This document shows positions 10,882-21,779 of a stretch of DNA of 64,000 nucleotides, piece by piece. Both the position numbers and the translations under genes were made by a program. The DNA is taken from the NCBI RefSeq assembly GCF_000143415.4, contig NW_003314299.1, positions 1 to 64,000 of the forward strand, given 5' to 3'. The notes under the pieces were generated by a model. That model was given only the letters and a program-made list of their open reading frames with translations, was not told the DNA's origin and made no database searches. The stretch's first letter is position 1. Every line of letters starts with the position of its first letter. Source of the stretch: Selaginella moellendorffii (taxonomy: Eukaryota > Streptophyta > Lycopodiopsida > Selaginellales > Selaginellaceae).

Positions 10882-11963
10882 ATGGCGAGCGCGCGGGTGC
10901 TCATCTGCACTACTTTGCAGATTTTGTTGCTGGCCTCAAGCGCATTTCTTGATAGCGGTGGGTAAATTCGTAGAGGTCTGGGTTTGCATGTTGTTCCTCA
11001 AGGTTTGAATTGTTGTATGCAGCTGCAATTGGTGTCAATCTTGGTTTTTCTGGGAACAACTTACCTTCAATATCTCGGACTGTGGAGCTCATTAAGTCCC
11101 TTCCAATAAACATCGACCGAGTGAAGATATTTGAAGCGAACGTGGATGTCATACGCGCGTTTGCGGGCTCAAAATTGAAGATGCTGGTGTCTGTAACGAA
11201 TAATGAAATCTCCAGCATCGCGAGCAGTAGTCAGGCTGCCGCCAACTGGGTGAAAGACCACATCGCTCCAGTTGCATCCTCCACAAATATAGAGTTTGTC
11301 GCTGTTGGTAATGAAGTACTGTCTCCTTCACGAAACGATCTGGTTCCAGCAATGAGAAACATCAGGAGCGCTCTGGATGCGAGTAACTTCCGAAACATCA
11401 AGGTTACAACCCCACTTGCGCTCAACTTCCTCGCGGACGGCAGTTTCCCTCCATCCAAAGGCAGCTTCCGAGGTGACTACAGCTCCATACTCGGATCTCT
11501 GCTGGACTTCCTCTCGAGCACAGACTCCCCATTCATGGTGAACGTGTACCCCTACTTCTCGTGGAAAAACGACCAATCCATCCCGCTGAGCTACGCCTTG
11601 TTCCAAAGCCGCCAAACCGTGGTATCGGATGGCCAGTACAACTACAACAACCTGCTGGATGCGATCGTGGACACTGTGTACGCGGCAATGGAGAAATCCG
11701 GCCATGGAAATGTTAAAATCGCAATCGGAGAAAGTGGCTGGCCAAGCAGTGGAGGAGACGGCGCCACAACTGAGAATGCTCAAGCGTACCTCTCCGGTCT
11801 CATCAACAAGATCAACAGTGGGAATGGAACTCCTCGCGTTTCAGGCCCGCTCATAGCCAACATCTTCGCTCTGTATGATGAAAATCAGAAAGGAGGCGAA
11901 GAAATTGAGAGGCACTTTGGGTTGCTCCGCCCGGATGGTACACCTAAATACTCCTTACCGTAG
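10882..11963 (+). CDS. Secreted glucan endo-1,3-beta-glucosidase, GH17
   Basis: Hydrolyses beta-1,3-glucan (callose or fungal wall glucan). Exon 1 (10882-10957) encodes a signal peptide (VLICTTLQILLLASSAFL). Exon 2 starts at 11023, and the junction gives DSA/AIGVNLG, the usual GH17 mature start. The product is 338 residues, normal for the family without a C-terminal X8/CBM43 domain or GPI signal. The proton-donor Glu lies in FVAVGNEVL and the nucleophile Glu in VKIAIGESGWPSSG. PFMVNVYPYFSW and the C-terminal FALYDENQK ... HFGLL are also typical. It is probably apoplastic. A polyadenylation-like AATAAA is at 11985-11990. The one-intron structure with the intron just after the signal peptide is common in plant GH17 genes. 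Confidence 0.93.
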
Positions 11964-11993
11964 TCACAATTGTGACCAACGTCAAATAAAGTC

Positions 11994-12018
11994 AACATAG
12001 TCAAACATTGACTATGTT
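11994..12018. repeat. Perfect 11-bp inverted repeat downstream of the glucanase gene
   Basis: AACATAGTCAA (11994-12004) and its exact complement TTGACTATGTT (12008-12018) are separated by 3 bp. It lies 4 bp after the AATAAA signal. It could fold in the transcript 3' end; a role is not established. Confidence 0.7.
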
Positions 12019-12279
12019 TGAGCAGCTCCCTGTAAAGTTTTCTTTTCGTGTAACTGTATTGTTTTAGTCCGTTGAATAAAATATTGACTAGTCTTAATTC
12101 AATAATTAATATAAATTTAATAAACTGAATTAAAAAATAATCAAGATCCCCACTTTCCCTAGGGCATCACCATGGCATCAGCATAGAAGCCTTAGTCACA
12201 GATGTGGCTGTTGTTCAGATTGCCATGACACATAAGCAAACACCATGTTATACCATTCACCGGGAGTAAATGTAGTAAA

Positions 12280-12626
12280 GGTCTTTACCTTTAGCAAATG
12301 CAGTCTTATAAATATAATTCCTAATTTGTACAAAAGCATTATAACCTTGAAGTCCATCAAATGCAACTTGTAATGGCTTGAGACTGCATAATATATTAGG
12401 TGCCATTGAAAAAGGTCCTAATGGCAAATGAACCCAGAATTTTTGCTGTTTTTAGAGGAGTAATAGTTTCATCTATGTTTTCTATTAAAGATACAAACTG
12501 TTTTCTAGATAATTTAGGATTATCTGAGTACAATGTCATAGGATGATCAGGAAATATATCTTCATCTGGTGGTGGTGGTAGTGCAAAAATGCATAAAGGT
12601 AAATTAAGAATTAGTAATATAATCAT
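12280..12626 (-). pseudogene. Truncated copy of the AT-rich secreted lectin-like gene at 19661-20632
   Basis: The start codon at 12626 opens a frame with a signal peptide (MIILLILNLPLCIFALP) and a PPPDEDIFPDHPMTL motif that closely matches the intact gene (MIILLIHTLSLSIFVSP; FPDQPMMIH). Relative to it, about 20 codons are deleted near 12450 with a frameshift. Homology then continues in another frame (HLPLGPFSMAPNILCSLKPL, then AFVQIRNYIYK) until about 12280, where it stops. All of the C-terminal B-lectin-like part is missing. This is a dead copy about 7 kb from its relative and on the same strand. Confidence 0.7.
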
Positions 12627-12793
12627 TTCAAGCTATAAATTTACCATTTTGGTTAATTTAAAAGGTTAATAAAGTTTCATTGTGTAATTTGGTGTACATG
12701 TTATGAAAAACTCCGTTACAAATGGCAACAGAGGAGATGCCTGCGTCAAATCGTCTCACATAGAACAGACCCAAGAATCCTATTCCTATTTCT

Positions 12794-13647
12794 TCACGTT
12801 CGTACCAAGGACCGTGGCGATTCCAGCATCGTTGCCTTTGACAAGCTGGCGGCTTTGGAGAATCTAAAGTTCTTCACGCGCTGTGGCACCGCACTGCCTT
12901 TGCTATGATCCTCGCCACTTGGCTCGAAGGGATGCCCCTTTTTAAACTCGAGCCTCGACCGATGGAGGAGGTGGAGCTGCTGTGGACTCTTGGACGCCTC
13001 CTCCAGCTTCTTCAGCTTCTTCTGGTTCTCCGCCTCCTCCTTTGACACCTCCTTGACAAACGCAACCCGGAGCTTACGTTTTATCACCTTGAGCTTCTCC
13101 AAGAGCTCGGCGTCGTCAGGTAGCACCTTGATCGCCACCTGCGAGAGAATCCAAGCAAAAACCAGATGAATGTTAAAATGTTCTTTAACATTTTTTAAAG
13201 CAAAAAAAACTTCACTCGACTCTCTCACCGTTTATAAGTGTTCCCACACCAAGTATATCGAGGATAACCTGCAGATCTTTCAGAGCTCCTCGGAGATCGC
13301 CCAGGCCCTCAAATGCCAGTGCTCGCCGATAGAACGCCTTTGCATAGCCACAGTCCACTTTGATTGCTTCGGTGCAGTCGGACTTGGCAGCATTCCAATC
13401 CCTCATCTGAAACAGAAACATCAGTCAAAACCGGGAATGCCAACTTTAAAAACCAAACCTTAAGATGACACAGCGCCCTGTTAGCATACGTTGCAGCCAC
13501 GTCGGGATCAAGGCTGAGGCTCTTGTTGTAATACTTGATGGCTGCGCAGTAGTTCCCGCACTTAAACTGATCGTTCCCGCACAGCCGCTCTCTTTCCGCT
13601 GCCTCCTCGGCATCGTTCAGTCCAGCTACCGATGCACTCTCTCCCAT
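12794..13647 (-). CDS. TPR-domain protein, co-chaperone-like
   Basis: Three exons: 13459-13647, 13269-13406 and 12794-13138, joining as CHLK/MRDW and KDLQ/VAIKV. The product is 223 residues. The N-terminal half holds about three tetratricopeptide repeats: ERERLCGNDQFKCGNYCAAI, then YYNKSLSLDPDVAATYANRA, then CTEAIKVDCGYAKAFYRRAL. This TPR type binds the C-terminal tails of Hsp70/Hsp90 in many plant proteins. The C-terminal part is a Lys/Glu-rich helix (KEVSKEEAENQKKLKKLEE) with a basic tail and no recognised domain. The specific partner cannot be told from sequence. The start codon is the first ATG after the 5' region and gives a clean TPR start. Confidence 0.8.
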
Positions 13648-14070
13648 TTGTAAAGCTAGATAGCCATGGTGCTACTAAGGTAGCTGCGATAGAAGAAAAT
13701 ATTTTTAAGCATTTCTTCTGCCTTGGAAATGCGACCATCTCATCCCTGGAGGGAAAGGAAACCAAAAAAAAAAAAAAGAACAAAAAAAAAACGATGTAAA
13801 GAATCACAACAAAAGACAAGCGTACCTCACTCTCCCAATTCGTGCATGACTACCTGCAAATGAAACAAACCCTAACGAGAAATGTTTATGGTTTTTACGG
13901 TTAGGCACAAACGCTATCAGAAGTGCAGTTAACAAAAAACAATTCTCAGACCATTAGTAGTATCCGTAAAGAATTCCTCTCCTCTAGTGTTGCACCTAGA
14001 ACAAAGAGAGCATTAGTTTGACAGAGCATATCTTCAAGTGCCTACCTGAAACCTTCCTTTCTTTTCACTG

Positions 14071-15339
14071 TCAAACAGCACAGGCAGCGTCCATGCGTTT
14101 CTCCCGAAGCTGACCAGCGGTTCTCGGCAGAGCCTCCGACGCTGAATGCCCCGAGACGATGTGATGATTCGCAGCAGCGCTCTTGGACAGCATCGCAGAC
14201 TGGTGCTGCGTCTCCCAGATCAAGCTCCTCAGAGCATCCAGAGCAGCATCGTATCCCCGGAGCGAGTGCCTCATGGTGTGGTTGAGTACCCTGCTCACCC
14301 AGATCTTAAACAGCAGCTCCTCCCAGTCCTCGTCACCTTTCTCGAAGTGAACCAAGAGCGTCCGGTACGCCGCCACCCACGCCTCCTCGTCGGCAAAGCC
14401 CCACGTCGGCCACTCGCTGGCATTCAGGAGCCCCTTGGCGAGCGCCGGATCGAAGTGCTTCTGGAGGAGATCCCGCTGCCCCTGCGTCCAGTTGCTCCGC
14501 AAGAGCTTGAGCGTCTTCTCCACGTCGTAGCCAACCTTTTGCTTCACAAGCTCGGGCACCGGCCGGGTGTACTCCATCCTGTGAGTCCCCTCGTTGAGCG
14601 GCACCGCCTCGTCCTTGAGCGACTGCATTGCCGAGAAGCACTCCACCAGCATGGTCCTTAGATCCCGAAGGCCCGAGTAGAGGGCGTGGACCTTGCCCTC
14701 CGGGATGTAGACCTCGGCCAAGTGGAGACCCTTCTGGACCATGATGAAAGTGTAGAGAGTGTCGATGCCCCAGTCACTCTGGCCGCGAACTCGGTGATCG
14801 GTGTAGAGCGCCTCGGCGGCCTTTCTCGTGAGTAGGAGCTCTCCGCCCAGTGGCTGCTCGATGAATGGCAGCACCGTCTTGGGCCAGAGGAGGCAAAAAC
14901 CGATCTTCGTTACAAACCAAGTGATCATAGCGTCGGTGCTGGATCTGGGGAAGTAGTGCCGGACCACGTCGAAGTCTAGATCCGCCTGCCGCTCGGCCTT
15001 GGTGATCCAGTCCGCGGAGAAGGAGACGATGTCGGAGTCGTAGAAATGGATGCGCTTGAGCTCTGTGTGGTCGAGAAAGTAGGCCAGCGCCGTGTTCATT
15101 CCATCGCCTTTGCCGGATCGCAGCGACACCCCGATGCGCTTCTGCTGGAGGAGGATGATGCGCTTGCCGGTGGAGCTCTCGATGGACGGTCTCTTGGCCT
15201 CGATGGCGCACCACGTCTCGCCTTTGCTGTAGCCGACGCACAGCACGGTGGAGACTCGCGGGTGAGCAGCGGCGCACTCTACGTTGCGGACGACCACGGC
15301 AACGTCCTCCTCCTTGAATGGAAAGCACACCAGCGACAT
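14071..15339 (-). CDS. MGS: Mannosylglycerate synthase, GT78
   Basis: Transfers mannose (and in known plant enzymes also glucose) from the GDP-sugar to D-glycerate, making the compatible solute mannosylglycerate in one step. It is 422 residues in a single exon. It is close to the Rhodothermus GT78 enzyme throughout: MSLVCFPFKEED at the start, GKGDGMNTALAYFLD at 76-90, the metal-binding FYDSD (Asp101, Asp103), VRHYFPRSSTDAMITW, QPLGGELLLTRKAA, SDWGIDTLYTF and LYSGLRDLRTMLVECF. The C-terminal helical part (WEELLFKIWVSRVLNHTM) is also present, so the gene looks complete; the last 40 residues are variable. GC content is higher than in the flanks, and there are no introns, unlike most neighbours. 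A GT78 enzyme from Selaginella moellendorffii is known from the literature to make both mannosyl- and glucosylglycerate. No hydrolase gene for the product is in the window. Confidence 0.95.
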   Translation of the reverse strand: MSLVCFPFKEEDVAVVVRNVECAAAHPRVSTVLCVGYSKGETWCAIEAKRPSIESSTGKRIILLQQKRIGVSLRSGKGDGMNTALAYFLDHTELKRIHFYDSDIVSFSADWITKAERQADLDFDVVRHYFPRSSTDAMITWFVTKIGFCLLWPKTVLPFIEQPLGGELLLTRKAAEALYTDHRVRGQSDWGIDTLYTFIMVQKGLHLAEVYIPEGKVHALYSGLRDLRTMLVECFSAMQSLKDEAVPLNEGTHRMEYTRPVPELVKQKVGYDVEKTLKLLRSNWTQGQRDLLQKHFDPALAKGLLNASEWPTWGFADEEAWVAAYRTLLVHFEKGDEDWEELLFKIWVSRVLNHTMRHSLRGYDAALDALRSLIWETQHQSAMLSKSAAANHHIVSGHSASEALPRTAGQLREKRMDAACAV

Positions 15340-16049
15340 ACTCCCAAGAATCGTCCAAAGAGAAGCCGGGGCAAGAATCTCGCGCGGACTACCCCCAGAA
15401 ATCTAGACAGAAGATCAAACATTTCGCGATTGGAATGTCGAATGATCGATATTACCTGTGAGCGGTGCAAGATTTCGAGCTAAAGATCCTCGAAGAACAG
15501 GAACTCGTCGCGATTCTTCCAAACCTGCCCGGCGCGCACGAGAATCTGGCAATACCGAGCAAGAACGCGATTAGGAGGGGAAGAATCATCCATCGATCGA
15601 TATTACCGCGCGTGACCACGAGAAACGCTTTTGCGGAGCGAGGAAGACGAGAAAACCCTAGCTAAATATTCCACTCCAAGTGAATTTTAAATGCATTGAT
15701 TGATTAGAATATTCACCTCCCACAAGCTTGGAGGACGTCCATGTCGTGTCCCACATTGGCAGAGAGATGGAAAAGAAATCGATTCATTATACAATGTGGA
15801 CAACAACGCTTACACAATGGGTCCTCACACATTTATAGTGGACCTTTATATGACGACTGCTGTCGATCTCCACAATTTTATAGTGTTTTATATCCTTGGA
15901 CACGACTGGCGTAAACATTGGAGCCTTTCTATGTGACTTTGGAGGAGTTGGACTTGAGATTGCTCGAATTCTTCAAGCTCGTGGAGATGGTTCCTGGGAA
16001 GAACACATAAAAGGAGCAAGGTTTTAAGAAAACCGGAAAGATTGACCTT
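15340..16049. other. Upstream region of the mannosylglycerate synthase gene; possible LTR-type motif
   Basis: No coding region recognised. AACCCTAG (telo-box type) near 15655 may belong to the synthase promoter or first 5' UTR exon. At about 15738-15755, GTGTCCCACATTGGCAGAG resembles the TGTCCCACAT(C/T)GG motif found near the ends of many plant LTR and TRIM elements, and TATA-like sequence follows; no partner copy was found. Confidence 0.3.
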
Positions 16050-19000
16050 TTACCTCAATCGATCGTTGTCTGCAACTTTGAGCCTCAGTTCTTCCTGAGC
16101 CTGTTGAGAGAAACATTGTAAGGTGATCGGAGTTTTCTAGCTCATACCTTTCTGAGTGACGAATGGAGTGTTGCTATGTGACTTGCGGCTTCGTCGGCGT
16201 TCTCCTTCATCTTTGTGACTTCCAAAGCATTCTACGCGAAGGCGATTTACTTAGCACAAATTGTGAGCTTTACAAGTTTTACCCTCTCCATCAACGTCCG
16301 AGCAGACGCAAGCTCGTTTCGCAGAAGCTGCAAAGTGGACTCGGTTCCATCTTTTGCCGCTTTCACCTGTCGAATATAGAATCAACACCGCAATCTAGCT
16401 TAGAATTTTCAAAGACGTGACCTGTTGTAGTTCAGCCGAAAGAGCCCCGTTTGATCGGTTCAGCTCTTCCTTCTCTCTGTGGTGTCGATCTAGCTTCTCA
16501 TTTGCCTTCAGTCGCCAAGCTCTAGTATCAAGAAAAGAAAATATTGATAGCACAAATTTACCTGATCTAGTTGTTTTGTTAGTAGAGTTACATGTTCTTG
16601 CATAGCCCTGCACGATTCCTGTCGCATGAGAAAGGAGTCCATGAGTTCATCTATGCAGCCAAAGCCATCACGTAAACCTTCGATATCCCTAGCTCCGTGA
16701 AAATTCTATCAGCTGTTCCTTTTCTTTCAGCAACTTCCTACAAGCAGAAATAATGAGGCCTACAGGATAAAGCCAAAAATTCTTGCCTGTAATAAGAAAC
16801 TGCGTTCCGTATCATAGTTTGACTTCATTTGTTGTAGAGCTTGCATTTGCTTCTGAAGCTCCATTTCCAGCTTTTGTACCTGAAGCATATGTCATGTAAA
16901 ATCTCAAGTACCAGCAAAGAAGCTGTGTGCCTACACAGGATTTGTATTCGTCGCGCTCTAAAACTGCATCCTCGTGCAACTCTTTGATTCGCTCTAGTGA
17001 ACTGCAAGCACGAAGTCAGTAACGTGCATTCCAAAACTGATATCGACTGCAAACCTTTCCCGCTCATCCAATTTCTTTTCCACAGATTTGAGTTGATAGT
17101 GAAGATCCTGCTTCTCTCTTTCCTTCGAGTCCAATTTCAAGGCGCTTGCCTGACAAGATGCTCGAAGGAGATGATTGTGAAGTTGAAAGAAACAGCTAAC
17201 CTGCAATTCTTCTCTGAGTTGTGTCGACAAAACTTCTGTTCTCTGGCTTGCTATTACCCGCTCCTCAAGTTCCCTTTGCAACAAGCTTGCTTTGGTACTC
17301 TCAGTGTCAACCTGAAAGCTAAATCAAGATCGATGTTATACAACACATCGAAAGTAATATCTGTTACCTGATCTTGAAGCGCGTCAACTCTTCGTTGCAA
17401 ACGTTCTTTTTCAGCCTGAACAGTTTCTAATTCTGTCGAGGCTTTTGTCATTCCAGCCTGCGCTGCAGCTACTTGACCCTCCAAAACAAGACGCTTGTTA
17501 CGCATATTTTGTACTTCTCTTGCGAGATCTTCTTGAGGAAATCCCGGAGGTGACTGCCACAAAATGGTTAAGGATATATGAGCAACTGTTTCAATGCTAC
17601 CTTTCTTTTCGTGCTGCTACACGGCTTCATCGATGTCTCCCCTAACAGCACAGTTCTTTCTGCTGTATCTTCTGGCGTCCAATGGTATGGGTCGTCGGCT
17701 TCAATGCCTACACCAGTATGGCTTGCAGAAAGAGCTAGACACCAGTTTTTACGCAAATAAGTTTTAAAGGTGATCATGGCGAGGCACATACCTTCTTTCC
17801 TGGTGCTGAACCATCCCTCATTGTCTTCCCCACCCTCCAGAGGAAGTGAGACAAAAGAAACTTTTCGAGATGTTGCCTTTGACTTAGTTTGCCTTCCTGC
17901 ATTTCGAGCGCGTTAGCAAAGGAAAGAAGACTCCAAAGCCGAACCTTTTTGTGGAAGACGTCGCACCACGTACATATCAGAGAATGTACCACCTGAAGAA
18001 ACAAACTTGCAAGGTTTACAGAAGAAATTGTTAAAGCTTACCTTTACCACCATAGCCACCAAGCATGTAGAGAGAATCATTGCAGACAACAAGGCAATGT
18101 GCCGCACGGCCTTCTGGCCCATCCGCTGCATCAGCTATCTTCAAAGTTCTCGACTTACTGTCCACCACTTTAGAATCGTAATTTTGCCACTTGTAAGAAG
18201 CGCCGCTGGCAGCAATCTACAAGACTTTCTGCCAAGTTCAGCAACAAGAACTGTATTTCTCGATTACCTCGAGCGAATAAATATCGTTCAAACGTGACTT
18301 TCCATAGCGACCACCATGGACAAATATGCTCGTTTCATGCGCCAGTACCGCAGCGTGATTTGAGCGAGGACAAGGACCTTCGCCAGACGGTTTTATGGTA
18401 AACCATTTGTTCTCAAAGCCATCGTACACACTGAAAGCGTGAAAATTGTAGAAGAAATCAAAGCACAACAAACGCACCCGATCACCTCAAATCGTCCTCT
18501 TCAACTATACCAGAGTTGTTCTTCCCTCCAAAGAGTAAAACGTTGTGTCCAAACGTGGTAAAACTATGATAACCCCTCGAGCAAGGACAATTTCCTCCCG
18601 GTTGTAGCACCTCCCACTGCAAAGAATCTAAAAGCGCTACTTAAGTATGTAGGCAGAGCTTGCATTCAACAGAGTTACCTGTGTTTAGCACCGAGAGATC
18701 GCCAAGCCAGTTAAAAGTCCCAGGCTTGAATCCACCATAGCCACCAAAGACGAGAATACACTTCGGATTTAGAGGGTGAATCACAGCTGCGTGAGTACCT
18801 CTTGGAGTTCCTTGTGATTTTAAAACTGGAGTAGACCACTGGAGGAAAAATGATACAAAAGAAATGAAGGAAAGAAGAGAAGGTACCTAATTTACCTCGA
18901 GAGTTTCCGTGTTAAGAGCGTGAACATCATCGTGGATCGTCTTGGCATCACTTCCACCGATGATCCAAAGCGTGTTCTTCCCCACCACTGTCGCGGAGTG

Positions 19001-19255
19001 ATAAGCCCGGGCAGCAAAAGGAGCGTGCTCTTGGAGCTGCCTCCATTTCTCGCGCTGTAGGTCGAATTCCCACAAATCATTCATGAATTGGTCTCCGCAT
19101 CGTCCACCGAAGACCAAAATCCTGCTGCCGCCAACGAGCGTGGCAGTGTGGCCTGCGCGAGCTCTCTGCGCTGCAAGGAAAAGAGAAATAAGCGATCAAA
19201 TCAAGCTGTGGTCTCACCCGGCAGCCTCTCCCATTTGAGTATCCGCGTCATTCAT
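16050..19255 (-). CDS. Kelch-repeat protein with C-terminal coiled coil
   Basis: Multi-exon gene. Exon 1 starts at 19255 (MNDADTQMGEAA) and is spliced to GARAGHTATLVGG at about 19165. Five or six kelch blades follow: LVFGGRCGDQFMNDLWEFD, TLWIIGGSDAKTIHDDV, CILVFGGYGGFKPGTFNWL, NVLLFGGKN, IFVHGGRYGKSRLNDIY and LYMLGGYGGKGGTFSDMYVV. After about 17.8 kb the exons encode a long heptad-rich helix (AAQAGMTKASTELETVQAEK, REKQDLHYQLKSVEKKLDER, HREKEELNRSNGALSAELQQ). The last exon ends EELRLKVADNDRLR with a stop at 16050-16052. The architecture resembles plant and yeast kelch/coiled-coil scaffold proteins (ACBP4/5-like kelch part, Tea1-like layout). There is no acyl-CoA-binding domain, because the first blade starts within about 15 residues of the Met. 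Internal exon borders are approximate. Confidence 0.8.
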
Positions 19256-19660
19256 CCGCGCCCTAGTTTTGAGCTTGGTGGACAAGAAAAAGAGGAAGTG
19301 GCGTGGGACTGACCTATGGAGCTACTTCATCGTCCCCAGTGCTCGACAAAATGAAGAAGGTTCTAGCTCATAGAAAAGCTTTTATGTGTTTGCACAATGT
19401 ATGAAGTAGAGTCTGCGAAGTTGGAAAGTGCGATTTTTGTTCACGAACAAAGGTTGTTTATTACGGAAGCTTGAGTACTCAAAGCTGCAGAGGCTGATGG
19501 AGTGGAATTCAAGGGAAAAAAGTTGGCTATCAACTGGACAATGGAAGAAAATCAATAATTTTGTAGCAATTTCTCATCAAACGTGAATTTGAAAAAGTTT
19601 GATTTATTTTACTTATCCTAATTAACCAAAATTCTTTAGAATTAACATATAGGAACATTG
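19256..19660. other. Intergenic, no gene recognised
   Basis: Promoter side of the kelch gene, then AT-rich DNA downstream of the lectin-like gene. No motif I can support. Confidence 0.4.
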
Positions 19661-20632
19661 TTAAGAAATTGACCATAGTATTTCACCTTTCTCTGTATCA
19701 TAGATATAGATATGACCATCGTCTGAAACTTCTAATCCTGTTTGATATTTCGAATATCGTGATACTAGTTCCCATATAATAACTCTATTATTAACAATAG
19801 TTAAATGACCAGTCCGGTCTAAATGTGCGAAACAATCACTTGATATCAGAGAATCAAGCTCTTTATTTGATGTCAATAAGTTAAAACCTTCACTTTTCCA
19901 AATATTACGTCTATTTTTAATTTGATAAAAAACTAATTGACAGTTTTTCATTGTCAATCTATAATTTTTATAAGGTGACACTAAGCTATTTCCATTTAAT
20001 ATGATCGATGTAACTTTTTCCATATCACCACCAATAAGTGATGATCTATAAATAATACAATTACCATCATAATTATACACATGCTGAGTAATCTTGGGTG
20101 TTATAAAATTATTATAATTATTATAAGCTAGATTTGAACCATAAGCATCATATTGCAAACCGTAATTCTTAAAATTAGCTTCATATCCTCCATAATACTT
20201 CTGTTCTTTACTTTTACCACTAGTCTTTGCAGATTTTGAGATGTAATTGCGAATTCTATAAAATGCATTAAGAGCTTCTATTGGACCATATCCAAATTTT
20301 AAGGGATTTATACTACATATAATAGGAGCCATTGCATTATTACCCAATGGCAAATGGATCCAAAATACTACCCTAGCATACATATGTTCATTAAGATTAA
20401 ATGTTATAGTGGAACTCCTGGTCCAAACAGTTTTTACTTTTAGTAAAGAGTCTATATATTCATCCATGTTATGTAATATCGATTTAAAATGTTCTTTAGA
20501 TAATAAGTTGCGATTACTTGAGTGGATCATCATAGGCTGATCAGGAAAAACTATAGGTTCTGGTTCTGGTGGTGGTGGAGCTGGTGATACAAAAATGGAT
20601 AAAGATAAAGTATGAATTAGTAATATAATCAT
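19661..20632 (-). CDS. AT-rich, intronless secreted protein with B-lectin-like C terminus
   Basis: 323 residues in one exon. Residues 1-17 form a signal peptide (MIILLIHTLSLSIFVSP), followed by a proline-rich linker (APPPPEPEP). The middle part is Tyr/Asn-rich (YGGYEANFKNYGLQYDAYG) and unrecognised. The C-terminal third has repeated beta-strand motifs of the bulb-type mannose-binding lectin style: MKNCQLVFYQIKNRRNIWKS, HLTIVNNRVIIWE and DDGHIYIYDTEKGEILWSIS. The canonical QxDxNxVxY sugar-binding motif is not clearly kept. Base composition is much more AT-rich than in the neighbouring genes. A decayed copy sits at 12280-12626. It is probably extracellular; sugar binding is only inferred. Family assignment is tentative. 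Confidence 0.6.
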   Translation of the reverse strand: MIILLIHTLSLSIFVSPAPPPPEPEPIVFPDQPMMIHSSNRNLLSKEHFKSILHNMDEYIDSLLKVKTVWTRSSTITFNLNEHMYARVVFWIHLPLGNNAMAPIICSINPLKFGYGPIEALNAFYRIRNYISKSAKTSGKSKEQKYYGGYEANFKNYGLQYDAYGSNLAYNNYNNFITPKITQHVYNYDGNCIIYRSSLIGGDMEKVTSIILNGNSLVSPYKNYRLTMKNCQLVFYQIKNRRNIWKSEGFNLLTSNKELDSLISSDCFAHLDRTGHLTIVNNRVIIWELVSRYSKYQTGLEVSDDGHIYIYDTEKGEILWSIS

Positions 20633-20809
20633 TTCTTTATTACTTAATTGTTACATTATTACATTTGTGCAACATATAAATAATCTATCAGTTTATTATT
20701 TTAAGCCAAATGGCCACTTCTACAATCTTCTTTCTCCAAGGTTTCCCCGTGGCATACTTTCGATTAATATACTAGGTTTGTACAGTCTCACTTTTAAGTT
20801 AAATCCAAT

Positions 20810-21720
20810 CGAGCGCGTTCGACATGAGAGCCACCGCCATCTGGATTCTGAAGATCGTGAAAGTGTGGTTACATCGGCAACGCCCATCCGGTGTTTGGCT
20901 CGATGCGCAAGAGGAATGGACGGCGATCATCGCGGCATTTGCCTCGCGCGGGCGATCTCGTGAGGCACTGGCTAGCTTGATGGGGTGGCGCCAAACAAGG
21001 TGACTTTCGTGACTGTTCTGTGAGGTGCGATCCAGTCGTGGGGACTGCTCTTCTGTGCTCGTATGGAAGATGGCAGTGCTTTGGCGATGCAAGGAGGGTG
21101 TTTTCCAGAGTTTCTCTGTGCTTGCACGCAGAGATCCGAGAGGGATGTCCCTCCAATTTACGAGAATGCTGCTCCACAGCATTCGACCGGACTGTATGAC
21201 GTTCTCTACGGTCGTGAGCTTGTGCGAGCAGTAGAGATCTCGTCCGAGGTAAGCTTTTTCATGGCTTCGTATTGGAGAATGGTAACGAGTCTAATCATTT
21301 CGTTGGAAACGCTGTTGTGGAGATATATAAGATATAAGAAGTGTGGAAGCATCGAGGGAGATATTCTTTCGAGATGTTATCCCGTGTGTGGAGCAGTGCT
21401 GCCATGAAGAAGCTCTCCAGCTCTTCTGACAGATGCAAACAGAGAAGAGAGTTTTCCCGGACAAGATCACCTTCTCGAGGGTTCTCAACGCCTGTGTTGT
21501 GCTGATGGATTTAAGTCAAGGCCAAAAAGTTCACCAGTGCTTGGGCAAACTTGGCATGGATATGAACTGATAGTGCACTGTGCTGGTCAACATGCATGGG
21601 AGATGCAAAATTCTGGACAACAACAGGAAAACTCTCCACCAATGATATTGAGCAGGAAGATTGTGATGATCACAGCACTCTCGGAAGCTGAAAACTTTGG
21701 CGGGACTGCTTGATCTTGTT
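20810..21720 (+). pseudogene. Partial PPR pseudogene, inverted copy of the gene at 24018-26546
   Basis: DNA matching the minus-strand PPR gene is found here on the plus strand, from a segment equivalent to WTAIIAAFASRGRSREAL (near 20915) to one equivalent to ALAEAEDFGG (near 21700), roughly residues 60-410. There is a deletion after PNKVTFVTVL (near 21030). Many frameshifts and stops follow, although long nucleotide matches remain, such as the segment around 21430-21560 encoding EKRVFPDKITFSRVLNAC. It is non-functional as a protein. Orientation and distance make it an inverted partial duplicate. Confidence 0.8.
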
Positions 21721-21779
21721 CTGGCTTGCTGGGCTACGCTGCTGCTGCTGTCAAACGCTGCAGTGACCAACACACTCAT

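Noticed and set aside
14146-14661. Plus-strand open frame of 171 codons opposite the mannosylglycerate synthase
   Set aside because: High GC on the coding strand keeps the complementary frames open; it has no motif and no splice or promoter support.
20810-21720. Functional second PPR gene
   Set aside because: Multiple frameshifts, a deletion and stops relative to the intact copy.
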